Shown here piece after piece: positions 15,440 to 25,000 of a DNA stretch of 38,198 nt. The notes below the pieces were generated by a model, which made no database searches, was not told where the DNA came from, and was given only the letters and a program-made list of their open reading frames with translations. Position numbers and translations under genes: made by a program. The DNA is from Verrucomicrobiota bacterium (lineage in GTDB: Bacteria; Verrucomicrobiota; Verrucomicrobiia; Verrucomicrobiales; Akkermansiaceae), in NCBI GenBank assembly GCA_026397725.1, contig JAPLUI010000229.1, positions 1 through 38,198 on the forward strand, in the 5' to 3' direction. Position 1 is the stretch's first letter. Every line of letters starts with the position of its first letter.

Positions 15440-16136
15440 ATGAGTGAGCCAAGGCAAACCGGAGTGCATTTCGATGCCGGCTACGAACGGCATGATACGG
15501 GTCACGGCCATTGATGCGGTGATGGCGGGTGAGATTGCCGCGGCGTTTTGTGCGGTGCGCCCGCCGGGCCATCATGCCACGGCCACCCGGGGAATGGGTT
15601 TTTGTGTGTTCAATCATGTGGCGGTGGCGGCTCGCTATCTCCAGGCACGCCACGGACTGGGGCGGATTGCGATCATTGATTGGGACGTGCATCATGGCAA
15701 TGGCACCGAGGAGATCTTCATCGGGAACCCGAACGTGTTATATGTCTCACTGCATGAGCAGAACATCTATCCTCACACCGGGACGGCCTCGCAGCGGGGC
15801 CGTGGCCCGGGACTCGGCATGAACCTCAACATTCCGCTGCCGGGAAATTCCGATGGGGCGGTGGCGCTGGCAGCCTGGGATGCGCAGGTGGCACCTGCGA
15901 TTCAGGCCTTCGAGCCCGAGTTCTTGCTGATCTCGGCCGGGTTCGACGCCCGGATCGGGGATCCGATCGGCGGCTTGCGCTGGAGCGATGAGACCTTTGC
16001 CGAAATGACGCGGCGCTGTGTCGAGTATGCCGAGCGGTGGAGCCAGGGGCGGTTGGTGTCCGTGCTGGAGGGCGGCTACCATCCGCAGGGACTCGCCGCC
16101 GCCGCCGTGGCGCATGTGCTGGCGCTCGGTCAGTGA
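15440..16136 (+). pseudogene. Histone-deacetylase family (acetoin utilisation / class II-like) gene with internal deletion
   Basis: The start at 15440 reads MSEPRQ then GVHFDAGYERHDTGHGH, the normal HDAC N-terminus that should go on into PERPERL. It then stops at 15512-15514. The rest of the fold continues in another frame from about 15510: DAVMAGEIAAAFCAVRPPGHHA, then DWDVHHGNGTEEIF (zinc-binding Asp and His), GFDARIGDP (second Asp ligand), and the C-terminal GGYHPQGLA with the catalytic-type Tyr. Roughly 70-80 residues between the two parts are missing, so an internal deletion also shifted the frame. Translating only the second frame (from 15444) gives a protein with most metal ligands but no N-terminal part. 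Such enzymes deacetylate lysines or small amides; this copy is probably inactive. Confidence 0.8.
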
Positions 16137-16149
16137 TGGGCGGCGCAGT

Positions 16150-16182
16150 CTTGGCAAATTCGTTCATTTCGCTGTTGCCAAG
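16150..16182. repeat. Short inverted repeat after the HDAC gene
   Basis: CTTGGCAA (16150-16157) and TTGCCAAG (16175-16182) are a perfect 8-bp inverted repeat with a 17-base loop, between the HDAC stop and the tRNA genes. There is no T-run, so its role is unclear. Confidence 0.4.
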
Positions 16183-16224
16183 CGCGGGGGGGGCGGCCTA
16201 TGTTCCGCCCGCCGCAGTGCGAGC

Positions 16225-16295
16225 AGCCTCATAGTGTAATGGTAACACACCGGATTTTGATTCCGTTATTCCAGGTTCGAGCCCTGGTGAGGCTA
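16225..16295 (+). tRNA. tRNA-Gln (anticodon TTG)
   Basis: A 71-base cloverleaf: acceptor AGCCTCA/TGAGGCT, D-stem GTGT/ACAC, anticodon loop TTTTGAT (anticodon TTG, decoding CAA/CAG), T-arm CCAGG-TTCGAGC-CCTGG. The first anticodon-stem pair is a C-T mismatch. CCA is not encoded. Confidence 0.93.
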
Positions 16296-16332
16296 CTTCA
16301 CCAAGGCGCATGCTTCGTATCCAGCTAGCAAC

Positions 16333-16403
16333 GGTCTCGTGGTGTAACGGTAGCACAGCAGATTCTGAATCTGCTTGTCTAGGTTCAAATCCTAGCGAGA
16401 CTA
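16333..16403 (+). tRNA. tRNA-Gln (anticodon CTG)
   Basis: A 71-base cloverleaf: acceptor GGTCTCG/CGAGACT (one G-T pair), D-stem GTGT/GCAC, anticodon loop TTCTGAA (anticodon CTG, decoding CAG), T-arm CTAGG-TTCAAAT-CCTAG. It lies 37 bases after the first tRNA-Gln and directly before an integrase remnant, a classic island insertion place. Confidence 0.93.
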
Positions 16404-16540
16404 TTCTTGAAAAACCCTATGGCCGTAAGGTTCCAGCGCCTATCCTAACGAAAAAAGCCTAGCAAACTAACACGGCGCTGCCCTTTCTATGCCCTTAAAA
16501 ACGGCACGCTGCCCCGATACGGGCGGGCCGCCCCTCCCCG

Positions 16541-16765
16541 GTGCCCTCGGGCATGTCCACCCGGCCCCCGGTCCCTGCGGTTCCATCGTGCTCCCCGGCC
16601 TGCGTGCCCGTCCATCGCACTGAATCCGGGCCGCGGGTGCGCTACCTCATCAGCTATCATCGCGACGGAAGGCGCATGCGCCAGGCGTTGCCCGATCTCC
16701 AGTCCGCGAAGAAAGAGGCGCTGTTCGTGGCGCAGCGAATCCAGGCCGGCATGCAGCACATATTT
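16541..16765 (+). pseudogene. Remnant of tyrosine integrase N-terminal (arm-binding) domain
   Basis: One frame reads VRYLISYHRDGRRMRQALPD then LQSAKKEALFVAQRIQAGMQ, matching the N-terminal DNA-binding segment of phage/ICE tyrosine integrases (a strand with 'YHRDGRR', then an 'AKxEA...I..G' helix). The frame then leaves the family at about 16765 and the core and catalytic domains are absent. It lies about 200 bases downstream of tRNA-Gln(CTG). A catalytic-end fragment of the same kind of integrase lies at 32403-32867, so the two may be the ends of a decayed island. The frame stays open to 16930, but those residues look random. Confidence 0.6.
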
Positions 16766-16865
16766 TTCAAAGATCCTCCGAAAGTAATTAACATCTCATT
16801 CGCTAACGCTAGCCTGCCGGTTTCCCGCCTGTTTTGTATGGAGTTCCGACCGTATCACTCATTTT

Positions 16866-19800
16866 ATGCAAAGCTCCAGTTTCGCGCGCCTCCCCCTGCT
16901 GCTCGCCGCTTGCATCTGTGCCTGCCTTAGTGCGGCCAGCGCCGCAACCACAGTCACCGGCGATGTGAACAACGACGGTGTGGTCAACACCGACGACATC
17001 ACCTTGGCGCAACGGTTCTCGGTCGGGCTTGGCACTCCCACCCCGGAGCAAGCCGCAGCGGCGGATCTGAACCGCGACGGGGTGCTCAATGCGGCGGACA
17101 TCGTTCTCCTCAGTCGCGTGGCCGAGGGGCTTCCCATCGGCACTTACGTCTTGGGCAACCTCACCGGCAACACCGTCTGGTCGCTCGCCAACAGCCCCTA
17201 CCATGTGGTGGGCGATGTCACCGTGAGCGCCGGCGTCTCCCTCACCATTGAACCCGGCACCCGGGTTGAGTTCGAGGGATACTTCAAACTCCAGATTGAC
17301 GGCACCCTGGTCGCGGAAGGAACTCCGGGCAACCCGATCGTTTTCACGTCATCCAAGGCGACTCCCACGAGGGGCGACTGGCAGGGTCTCAAGTTCCGCA
17401 GCACCCGCTGGGATAGTTCCTTGCGGAATGCCGTGGTGGAATACGCGCAGACCGGCGTTGAATGCGTCGGCGCTTCCCGCTGGCGCACCCTCTTCCGCGG
17501 GTTGCCCGGAAATGGCAATCATCAAGTCATTGTCGAGAACGGCTCGACGCGGCTCGGGGTGTACGACAACGAAAGCGGCGGAGGGTTCCGCACTTGTGGC
17601 TTTGATCTGCGCTCCATCGGGAAGGGCTGGCACCACATAGCCGCTGTCGGCACCGGTGGTGTCACCAAGATCTACATCGACGGGGTCTTCGTGGGGAATT
17701 CCGACCGCCAGAGCCTGACCGATATCCATGCCATCGGCAATTACCAGGGGGGCGGGCAGCCTTTCGCCCGCAACATCGATGAAGCCTGCGTCTATCAGCG
17801 CGCTCTGGATGCCGCTGAGATCAGCCAGATTTTCCGAGCCGACCTGGGCGGGGGCACCGCTGGCCTTCCCGCCGGTATTGCCGCCTACTACTCGTTTGAT
17901 CGAGTCAGTGGAACCAGCATTCTCAACGGCGGATCGTTGCCTGGCAAGGATGGCACCCTCACCGGGTCCGCATCCATCATTGCCGGTGGCGTCGAGGGCA
18001 ATGCGCTGGCCATCAACGATGTGGACGGTGTGCTGCTGATCGACCCGGCCGATGGCAAGGGCGTGGATCTGAGCGGCGGGGAATGGACCTCCGCTGCGTG
18101 GTTCAACGGTCTGTATGACAGCGGCCCCGCGATCTCCGGCACTACCATTCGGCACTGTGGGCAAACGGGGATTGCCTGTTACGATTGTTCGCCGTCCATC
18201 CTTAACAACATTGTCCAGAACTGCGGCGGAAACGGCGTTTACCTCGAACGCTCATCCCCTCTCATCAAGGACAACACGATTGCCGACAACGGCGTGGACG
18301 GCATCGGGTTCAGGGATCTCTCGCATCCGCGGATTCTTGACAACACCATCTCAAACAACAGCCACGACGGCATCGCGTTCAGCAACGACTTCCGCAGCGA
18401 TGACCGCAACAGTCATCCCGTCAGCCACGGCAACAGCATTTCCGGCAATGGCAACTATGCCGTCAATGCCATGGGCTATTACCATGCCAGCGAGGTGCTG
18501 ATCGACGCACGCAACAACTGGTGGGGCACGGCGGATCAGCCCCGCATCGAGCAAAGCATCTACGACTACTATGACAACCGTTCCAACTCGCCGTTTGTCA
18601 GCTTCGTGCCTTTCCTATCTGCGCCGGGTGGTCCCGCGGTGGCAGGCACGTTTGTCGGAGGCACGCTCCCGGCGGACAGCGCCTGGACGCTGAGTCAGAG
18701 TCTCTACACCATCGTTGAGGATGTGATCATCCCGGCCGGTTCGGTGCTGCGGATCGAACCCGGCGTGTGTGTCAAATTCGCCGGGCTGTTCCAGATCAAA
18801 GTTGATGGAACGCTGATCGCCACGGGCACTCCGTCTCAGGTTATCACCTTCACCTCCGGCAGGACAAACCCGGCAACCGCCGATTGGCGCTGCCTCTATT
18901 TCACCGACACCAGCGACGATTCCCTCTGCGCTGTTTCCTACGCACTCATCCAGCATGCCGACTGTGGCATCGTCTGTGAAAAGGCCTCCCCGCTCATCTC
19001 GCACAGCACAATCCGCTACAACAATCACGGCGTCCAAGTGCGCTACGGCGGCACCCCGTCCATCCTCGACAATGTCCTGACCGCCAACGGCGGTTACGGT
19101 ATCTGGGTTTTCGGCACTTGGAACGATGGCGATAACCCGGCCCCCGTGATTCACGGCAACGTCATTTTCAACAACGGCAGCTACGAGTTATGCACCCAGA
19201 ACTTCTTCAACCCGGCAGGCTCAACCATCGACGCGACAGGCAACTGGTGGGGAACCACGGATATGAACCAGATCGAGTGGGAGATCTATCACTATCCGGA
19301 CAACCCTTCGGGCAACCCCACCGTGCTCTATGATCCGGTGCTGAGTAAGGGATCACAGTTGGCAGTCTATGGACTTTCGGACGATCCCGATCCGTTCAGC
19401 CCCAACGGGGACGGGCGGCGCGAGGGGTTGGGGATTCACGCCAAGGTGACGGCGGAGAGCGACGTGACCGTCACGCTGAAGAACGCGGCCGGGGCGGCGG
19501 TACGGGTGTTCACGCAGCACACGCCGGAGCCCATCGAGGTCGGCTGGGACGGTAAGGACGGCAACGGCGCGGTGGTGGCCGACGGGGTTTACACCTATGA
19601 GATCGTGGCGGTCAACAGCGCCAACGGACAGGCCGCGCCGATGGTGTCGGGGACGGTGGAACTCGACACGGTCATCGACCAGGTGGAGCTGACCGCGCCG
19701 GTGGCCGCCGCGGTGCTGACGGGATCGGTGGCGATCCAGGGACTGGCGGGCGACTGGCACTGGCCGGGCGCCGGCTGGGGGAACAAGGCGGTTGTGCTCT

Positions 19801-21617
19801 ACGGGCGGGGCGCGCACCCGACCAGCTGGCAGATGATCTGGCAGTCGTACTATTTTGAAGGTCCGATTGGGCGCGACCTCTACGGGCAGGTGCCGACGCT
19901 CTGCGCCTGGGACACGACGGTGCTGCCCAACGACGCCTACGTGCTGCGGTTCGAGGCGCGGGACGGGGCCGACAACTGGCGCAGCCACGACGTGCCGGTG
20001 ACGGTCAGCGACCCCGGCCCGAACATCGCCAATCTATCAATCACCCCGAATCCATTCTCCCCCGACGAGAGCGGAACGTGGATTGATCTAACCACGGGCG
20101 AGGTCTTCAATGACCCCGGACCTAACCGCATTCTCGATGACATTGCCGTTATCAAGTTCAACCTCTCCGGCCGCGGCTACACGGAAGTGGTGGCCGTTGA
20201 CGCGCAAGCGAACGTGGTCAGAACGCTGTTAGCCGGAGCGGCGAGCGGTCTCATGACCATCAACTGGGACGGGCGGAATCAGAACGGTCAGTTTGTGGAC
20301 AACGGCCTCTACACCATCAAGGTCCTGACCGGCGGCGGGCAGAAAGAAGCGTCGCTTCCCGTCACGGTCGATAAGAAGCCATTCATCGTCAACTACTCCG
20401 CCGCGCCAAGCCCGTTCTCGCCCGACGGTGACGGCGTGAATGACACGACCACCATCCATTTCGGCATCACCGATGATTCGCTCGTCAACGTCGAGGTTCT
20501 GACGACGACCGATGTTCTGGTTAAGACCCTCATGAACAACGTGCCCTTGACCAAGGGTCAATACACCTCCGTCTGGGACGGCATCAACGACCTAGGCCAA
20601 CTCGCTCATGAGGGGCATTACAAAGTCAGAATTCGCGGTACGGCACAGACCGGGCAGGTCGGCGATCCCGTGGAGATTCCCGTTTCGTTGCTCTACATCT
20701 CACAAATCACCGCTTCCGCAGCCGCGAATCCCCACGACTCGCAGCCAGCGACGATCAGCTATTCGCTATCGGCCCCTGCGGTCTTGACAATTCAAATCCT
20801 AAATGCGGCGGGTGAGGTTGTCCGGTCACTGTTCGCGGATCAGAATCGGGGAGCGGGCAGCCACCAGGAGTCGTGGGATGGCAAGGATGACACGGGAACT
20901 GCGGTGCCGGACGGCCCGTATTCCTTCCGCATTCTCGACAGCATCAGTGGCGCCCCGATGGTGGTTTACGATCCATCCGGGACTGAGGGATCTGTTATTT
21001 CCCAGAACGGCACGATGTCGGTATCGACCTTTGATCCGATGCAAAACCAGCCTTGTGTCATCACCTACTCGCTCTCGCGTGCGGCCAATGTCACCATCCG
21101 GGTCCGGGGCACCCGTTTCTACAGTCCGGTGCTGAAAGTTATCAGGTATCTTGAACCCGAGTCGGCAGGCGAGCACACGGCGTATTGGGATGGCAGGGAC
21201 GAGGCCGGCAATCTCCTTGGTGTCCAGACTTACACCTTTGGCCTCTATGCCTATGCGTTGGCGGACAACACCATCGTCGTGACCGGCGGCCGACCGGAAA
21301 TCAAGGACATTGCGGTGACACCCCTCGCTGTCACCCCGCTCGACAATCCGTACAGTTCCTCGCCGAACGCCGCCACGCTTTCCTACACCTTGACGTCACC
21401 GGCAGACATGACCCTCAACATCTACGACTCCGACGGGAATCTGAAGCGGACCATCGAGGCGGCGGCCCAAGCCGCAGGCGCGGGCAGCATGGCGTGGGAC
21501 TGCAAGGACGACGATGGCTTCGCGGTGCCGGACGGCTACTACCGGATGGACATTCAGGCCTCGGCGAACGGAACCTATTCGATTGTGAGAAACGCCCATG
21601 TACAAATCAAATATTAA
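16866..21617 (+). CDS. Large secreted dockerin / beta-helix / LamG / FlgD-Ig repeat protein
   Basis: A 1583-residue exported protein. The signal peptide is MQSSSFARLPLLLAACICAC plus an Ala-rich cleavage area (1-27). A dockerin type I pair (about 33-95) follows: GDVNNDGVVNTDDITLAQR and DLNRDGVLNAADIVLLSR, two calcium-binding loop-helix units. Parallel beta-helix unit 1 starts about residue 96 (SPYHVVGDVTVSAGVSLTIEPG) and resumes at about 421 to end at NNWWGT (near 555). A LamG-like insert lies between (205-420) in circularly permuted order. Beta-helix unit 2 spans about 598-815, ending again at NWWGT. Six FlgD-like/CHU_C Ig repeats follow (about 837-1583), each with a 'PFSP(N/D)GDG'-like start and a 'WDGKD.. 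G..V.DG.Y' end. No membrane anchor or sorting tail is seen. It probably docks through its dockerin onto a cohesin; two cohesin-like domains are encoded at 26133-29030. The last 20 bases overlap the next gene. Confidence 0.88.
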   Translation: MQSSSFARLPLLLAACICACLSAASAATTVTGDVNNDGVVNTDDITLAQRFSVGLGTPTPEQAAAADLNRDGVLNAADIVLLSRVAEGLPIGTYVLGNLTGNTVWSLANSPYHVVGDVTVSAGVSLTIEPGTRVEFEGYFKLQIDGTLVAEGTPGNPIVFTSSKATPTRGDWQGLKFRSTRWDSSLRNAVVEYAQTGVECVGASRWRTLFRGLPGNGNHQVIVENGSTRLGVYDNESGGGFRTCGFDLRSIGKGWHHIAAVGTGGVTKIYIDGVFVGNSDRQSLTDIHAIGNYQGGGQPFARNIDEACVYQRALDAAEISQIFRADLGGGTAGLPAGIAAYYSFDRVSGTSILNGGSLPGKDGTLTGSASIIAGGVEGNALAINDVDGVLLIDPADGKGVDLSGGEWTSAAWFNGLYDSGPAISGTTIRHCGQTGIACYDCSPSILNNIVQNCGGNGVYLERSSPLIKDNTIADNGVDGIGFRDLSHPRILDNTISNNSHDGIAFSNDFRSDDRNSHPVSHGNSISGNGNYAVNAMGYYHASEVLIDARNNWWGTADQPRIEQSIYDYYDNRSNSPFVSFVPFLSAPGGPAVAGTFVGGTLPADSAWTLSQSLYTIVEDVIIPAGSVLRIEPGVCVKFAGLFQIKVDGTLIATGTPSQVITFTSGRTNPATADWRCLYFTDTSDDSLCAVSYALIQHADCGIVCEKASPLISHSTIRYNNHGVQVRYGGTPSILDNVLTANGGYGIWVFGTWNDGDNPAPVIHGNVIFNNGSYELCTQNFFNPAGSTIDATGNWWGTTDMNQIEWEIYHYPDNPSGNPTVLYDPVLSKGSQLAVYGLSDDPDPFSPNGDGRREGLGIHAKVTAESDVTVTLKNAAGAAVRVFTQHTPEPIEVGWDGKDGNGAVVADGVYTYEIVAVNSANGQAAPMVSGTVELDTVIDQVELTAPVAAAVLTGSVAIQGLAGDWHWPGAGWGNKAVVLYGRGAHPTSWQMIWQSYYFEGPIGRDLYGQVPTLCAWDTTVLPNDAYVLRFEARDGADNWRSHDVPVTVSDPGPNIANLSITPNPFSPDESGTWIDLTTGEVFNDPGPNRILDDIAVIKFNLSGRGYTEVVAVDAQANVVRTLLAGAASGLMTINWDGRNQNGQFVDNGLYTIKVLTGGGQKEASLPVTVDKKPFIVNYSAAPSPFSPDGDGVNDTTTIHFGITDDSLVNVEVLTTTDVLVKTLMNNVPLTKGQYTSVWDGINDLGQLAHEGHYKVRIRGTAQTGQVGDPVEIPVSLLYISQITASAAANPHDSQPATISYSLSAPAVLTIQILNAAGEVVRSLFADQNRGAGSHQESWDGKDDTGTAVPDGPYSFRILDSISGAPMVVYDPSGTEGSVISQNGTMSVSTFDPMQNQPCVITYSLSRAANVTIRVRGTRFYSPVLKVIRYLEPESAGEHTAYWDGRDEAGNLLGVQTYTFGLYAYALADNTIVVTGGRPEIKDIAVTPLAVTPLDNPYSSSPNAATLSYTLTSPADMTLNIYDSDGNLKRTIEAAAQAAGAGSMAWDCKDDDGFAVPDGYYRMDIQASANGTYSIVRNAHVQIKY

Positions 21618-22062
21618 GCAGTATTTCCCGGCACTGGTGGCCGCCTGTTGTCTGATGGGCGGCGGGATCGACGCCATTGCCGACGGCGGGAACACCAAGA
21701 CCACCGTGGTCAGGGTCGAGTTGGTGCATCCGCAAGCCGGTGGTGCTCCCATGCGGAAAACGCCGCCCGTTCCTCCGGTTACCGTCTCCGGCACCATCCG
21801 TATCGAGATTCCAAAGCAGGCCGAGCCGCAGGGCGTCGCCACTGGCCGGTATGAGGTCGAATTCTTCGTGGATGACAAACTGGTCCACACCACCCGCGGC
21901 GACAAGCCGGTGCAGGCCGGGATGGGTTCTTTCGATTGGCTCATGGACACGACGGCCTATGCCGACGGCAAGCACAAGCTGGTGGTTAACTATTGGGACA
22001 AGAACGCTCCCTCGGCCATCGGCATCATCAATCTGGTAATCAGGAATCATGGAGAACCCTGA
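21598..22062 (+). CDS. Small secreted Ig-like protein
   Basis: A 154-residue protein with an N-terminal signal-type segment (MYKSNIKQYFPALVAACCLM then GGGIDAIADG). A single beta-sandwich domain follows: VTVSGTIRIEIPKQAE, RYEVEFFVDDKLVHTT, SFDWLMDTTAYADGKHKLVV and IGIINLVIRN. The pattern 'YxVEFFVDDxxVxTT..xYxDGxHxLxVxxWD' is that of bacterial Ig-like domains that decorate cell-surface proteins. Its start overlaps the end of the dockerin protein gene by 20 bases, and the RHS gene begins one base after its stop, so it is in the same transcript. It could be a chaperone or linker for the neighbours. No enzyme motif is present. Confidence 0.8.
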   Translation: MYKSNIKQYFPALVAACCLMGGGIDAIADGGNTKTTVVRVELVHPQAGGAPMRKTPPVPPVTVSGTIRIEIPKQAEPQGVATGRYEVEFFVDDKLVHTTRGDKPVQAGMGSFDWLMDTTAYADGKHKLVVNYWDKNAPSAIGIINLVIRNHGEP

Positions 22063-22063
22063 C

Positions 22064-25000
22064 ATGAGAAACCGGCCTCAATATCCATCCGCGAGAATAC
22101 CGCTTTATGCGGCGCTGCTCCTTTGCATTCTGTACGCCCCATCCCTCAGGGGCGAGGCGTCCTGCTGGAATGACTCGCGCCTCCGCCAGACTCCGGGCGG
22201 CGGTGGCGACACGGATGATCCGACAGGAAAGGGCCCGAAAGGCGACCCCGGCGAAGGGGAAGGCGGCGAGGAGGGAGAGGGCGGCGACGGCGGTGACGAT
22301 CCGGCGACCACCGAGGATGACATCAACCTCACCAACGGCAACTTCGATTTTGTGGAGCGCGACTTGTATATTCCAAGTAACGAACGTCTTAAAATTACAC
22401 GCACTTACAACAGTCAGGACCTTTATGACGGGCCGTTTGGGTGGGGGTGGTCCCACACCTTCGACCAATGCATTGTGCCTCGGGTTGCCTGGAACATCGT
22501 TGAGGATATCTTTGTGTTCATGGCCCCTAGCGGGCCTGTGCCACAACTGAGCCTTGCGATCGATCCGGGGATAATTGTCCGACGCTCCAACGGCTCCCTA
22601 ACTCGCTTCACGCCGAATCCGGCGAGTTACTGGCGGTACGCGCCTCCGCCGGGATGTCACGACGAACTTACCATCCTTCTCAAATGGGATCTTTGGGCAG
22701 ACGTCATGGTTAACCTGTCGTCCAAGCGAGGTGAAGTCTGGTACTTCAACTGGAGCAGTGGGCGACCCACGGCCATGTCATTGAAAAATCAATTTGTGTT
22801 TCTTGAAAATGATACTACGGGGCGTCTTGACAAAGTCCAGGAATCACGCACCGGCAGAGAACTCGTCTTTACCTATGGTGCAAACAACAAGATCACCCAG
22901 ATTCTGGACCCCGCGAATCGGATATTGCGCTATGCGTATGATAGCGCGAACAACCTCGTCGGGTTTACCGACCCGTTGGGCAATACCACGAGCTACACCT
23001 ATGACGACAAGCACCGCTTGCTGACCGTGACCACCCCGAACGGCGCCCAGTGGCTTTCTAACACTTATGACAGCAAGAGCCGGGTTGTCAGCCAGACCTA
23101 TGCCGGTGGGACCAAGACGATCTCTTATGGCGGCACCGCAGACACGCCCACCGCCCGCGTCACTGATAGGAATGGGCATGTGACCGATTACACCATGACC
23201 GCCAAGGGCTTGCCGACTAGGATCGAGTGGGAGAGATACCCTGGGACAGATGTCAGGGTTCTGGAGGCCGTCTGCAAGACTTATGACGCCGACCACAACC
23301 GCACTTCCGAGACCGACCCGCTTGGCCGCACCACCCGCTATGAGTACGACGGCATGGGTAATCTGCTGAAAGTCATCCCGCCCACGGACGAGGCGGGTAA
23401 TCCCGACAAATTCGCCACGCGCTCTACCTACACGGCAAATTTCAACCAGATTTCGAGCATCACGGATGCCAAGGGGCAAGTGACGCGCTTCGAGTATGAC
23501 GGCATCGGCAGACTCACGCGCACGATACCGCCCTCCGACAATCCAGCGCAGCCCCACAAGTTCGCCACCACCTATTCCTACCCGGGCACCTTCTTTTGGG
23601 GACCGCGGGACATGACCAGTTCGGTGGACGCCCTTGGCAACACGACCACCTACGAGTATGACCGCTTCGGCTACGTCAGCCGGATCCAATACCCGGCCGT
23701 CAACGGCCAAGTCGCCGAGCGCACGATGGTGTACGACACCATCGGCAACCTCCTCCGCTCCACCGACCCGAACGGCAACACCACATTATTCACCTACGAT
23801 CTGGGCAAGCATGTGACGTCCATCACCGACGCCCTCGGCAACGTCACGCGGTTCTCCTACAACTCAATCGGCAAGCGCACGAGCATCACCAACGCCCTCG
23901 GCAAGGTCACGAGTTACGGCTATGACAACTACGGCAAGCTCTTAACTGTTACAGATCCGCTGGATAACACCACGACCTATACGTACGACGCCGAAGGCAA
24001 TCGCCTCACAACCACCGATCCCGAAGACAACGTCACCACCAATACATATAATCAGTTCGACAGGCTGGCTTCCACTGCCGACGCCATGGGCCACAAAACC
24101 GGATACTTGTATAACGGTGATCTGCTTTTTCGGATCGGTGACGCGAAGAATAACTATACGCACTATTATTATGACGCCCGCAAACGTTTAGAGCGCACGA
24201 AATATCCCGACGACTCATACGAGCAATTCACCTACGATGCCGTCGGCAATTTGGCGAGCAAACGCACCCGCAGCGGCGATACGGTTCAGTACACCTACGA
24301 CGAACTCAACCGGCTGACCCGCAAGACGTACCCGGACACCACTGAGGTCGCCAACGAGTATGATGTCCTCGGCCGCCTGACGCGTGCCACCAACGTCAAC
24401 GGCATCCTTGAATACGCCTACGACACTCGCGGCCGGGTCACGGGCAGTGTTCAGAACGGCAAGACCGTGGGCTACGAATACGATGCCGCCGGCAACCGCT
24501 CGAAACTCATCTATCCTGATGCCACGTTCATCACCTACACCTACGACGAACTGAACCGATTGCAGCGCATCCGTGACGGGGATGGAGCCGATGTCGCTGT
24601 CTTCTCTTACGATGCCCTTGGCCGGCGGAGTCAACTCGACCTCGCCAACGGCACCCGCGCCGCCTACGCCTATGACAACGCCAACCGCTTGCTGAACCTA
24701 GCCAACACCAAGGTGTCGGACAACTCGGTCCTCTCCTCGTTCGGCTACAACTACGACCGCTCCGGCAACCGCCGCACCATGACCACGCCGCAAGGCACGC
24801 ACGGTTATGCCTATGACAAGACCTATCAACTGACTGCGGTGGACTATCCGGACGGATCCCCCTTTCCGGACACGACCTACACCTATGACGCGCTCGGCAA
24901 CCGCACGACCGTGGTGACAACCAACGGCACCGAAAGCTACGAGGTCAACAACCTCAACCAGTATAAGTCCGTTGGCAGCCAGAACTACACCTATGACGGA

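Noticed and set aside
14847..15447. Alternative plus-strand frames overlapping rpsD
   Set aside because: Out-of-frame shadows of a clear ribosomal gene.
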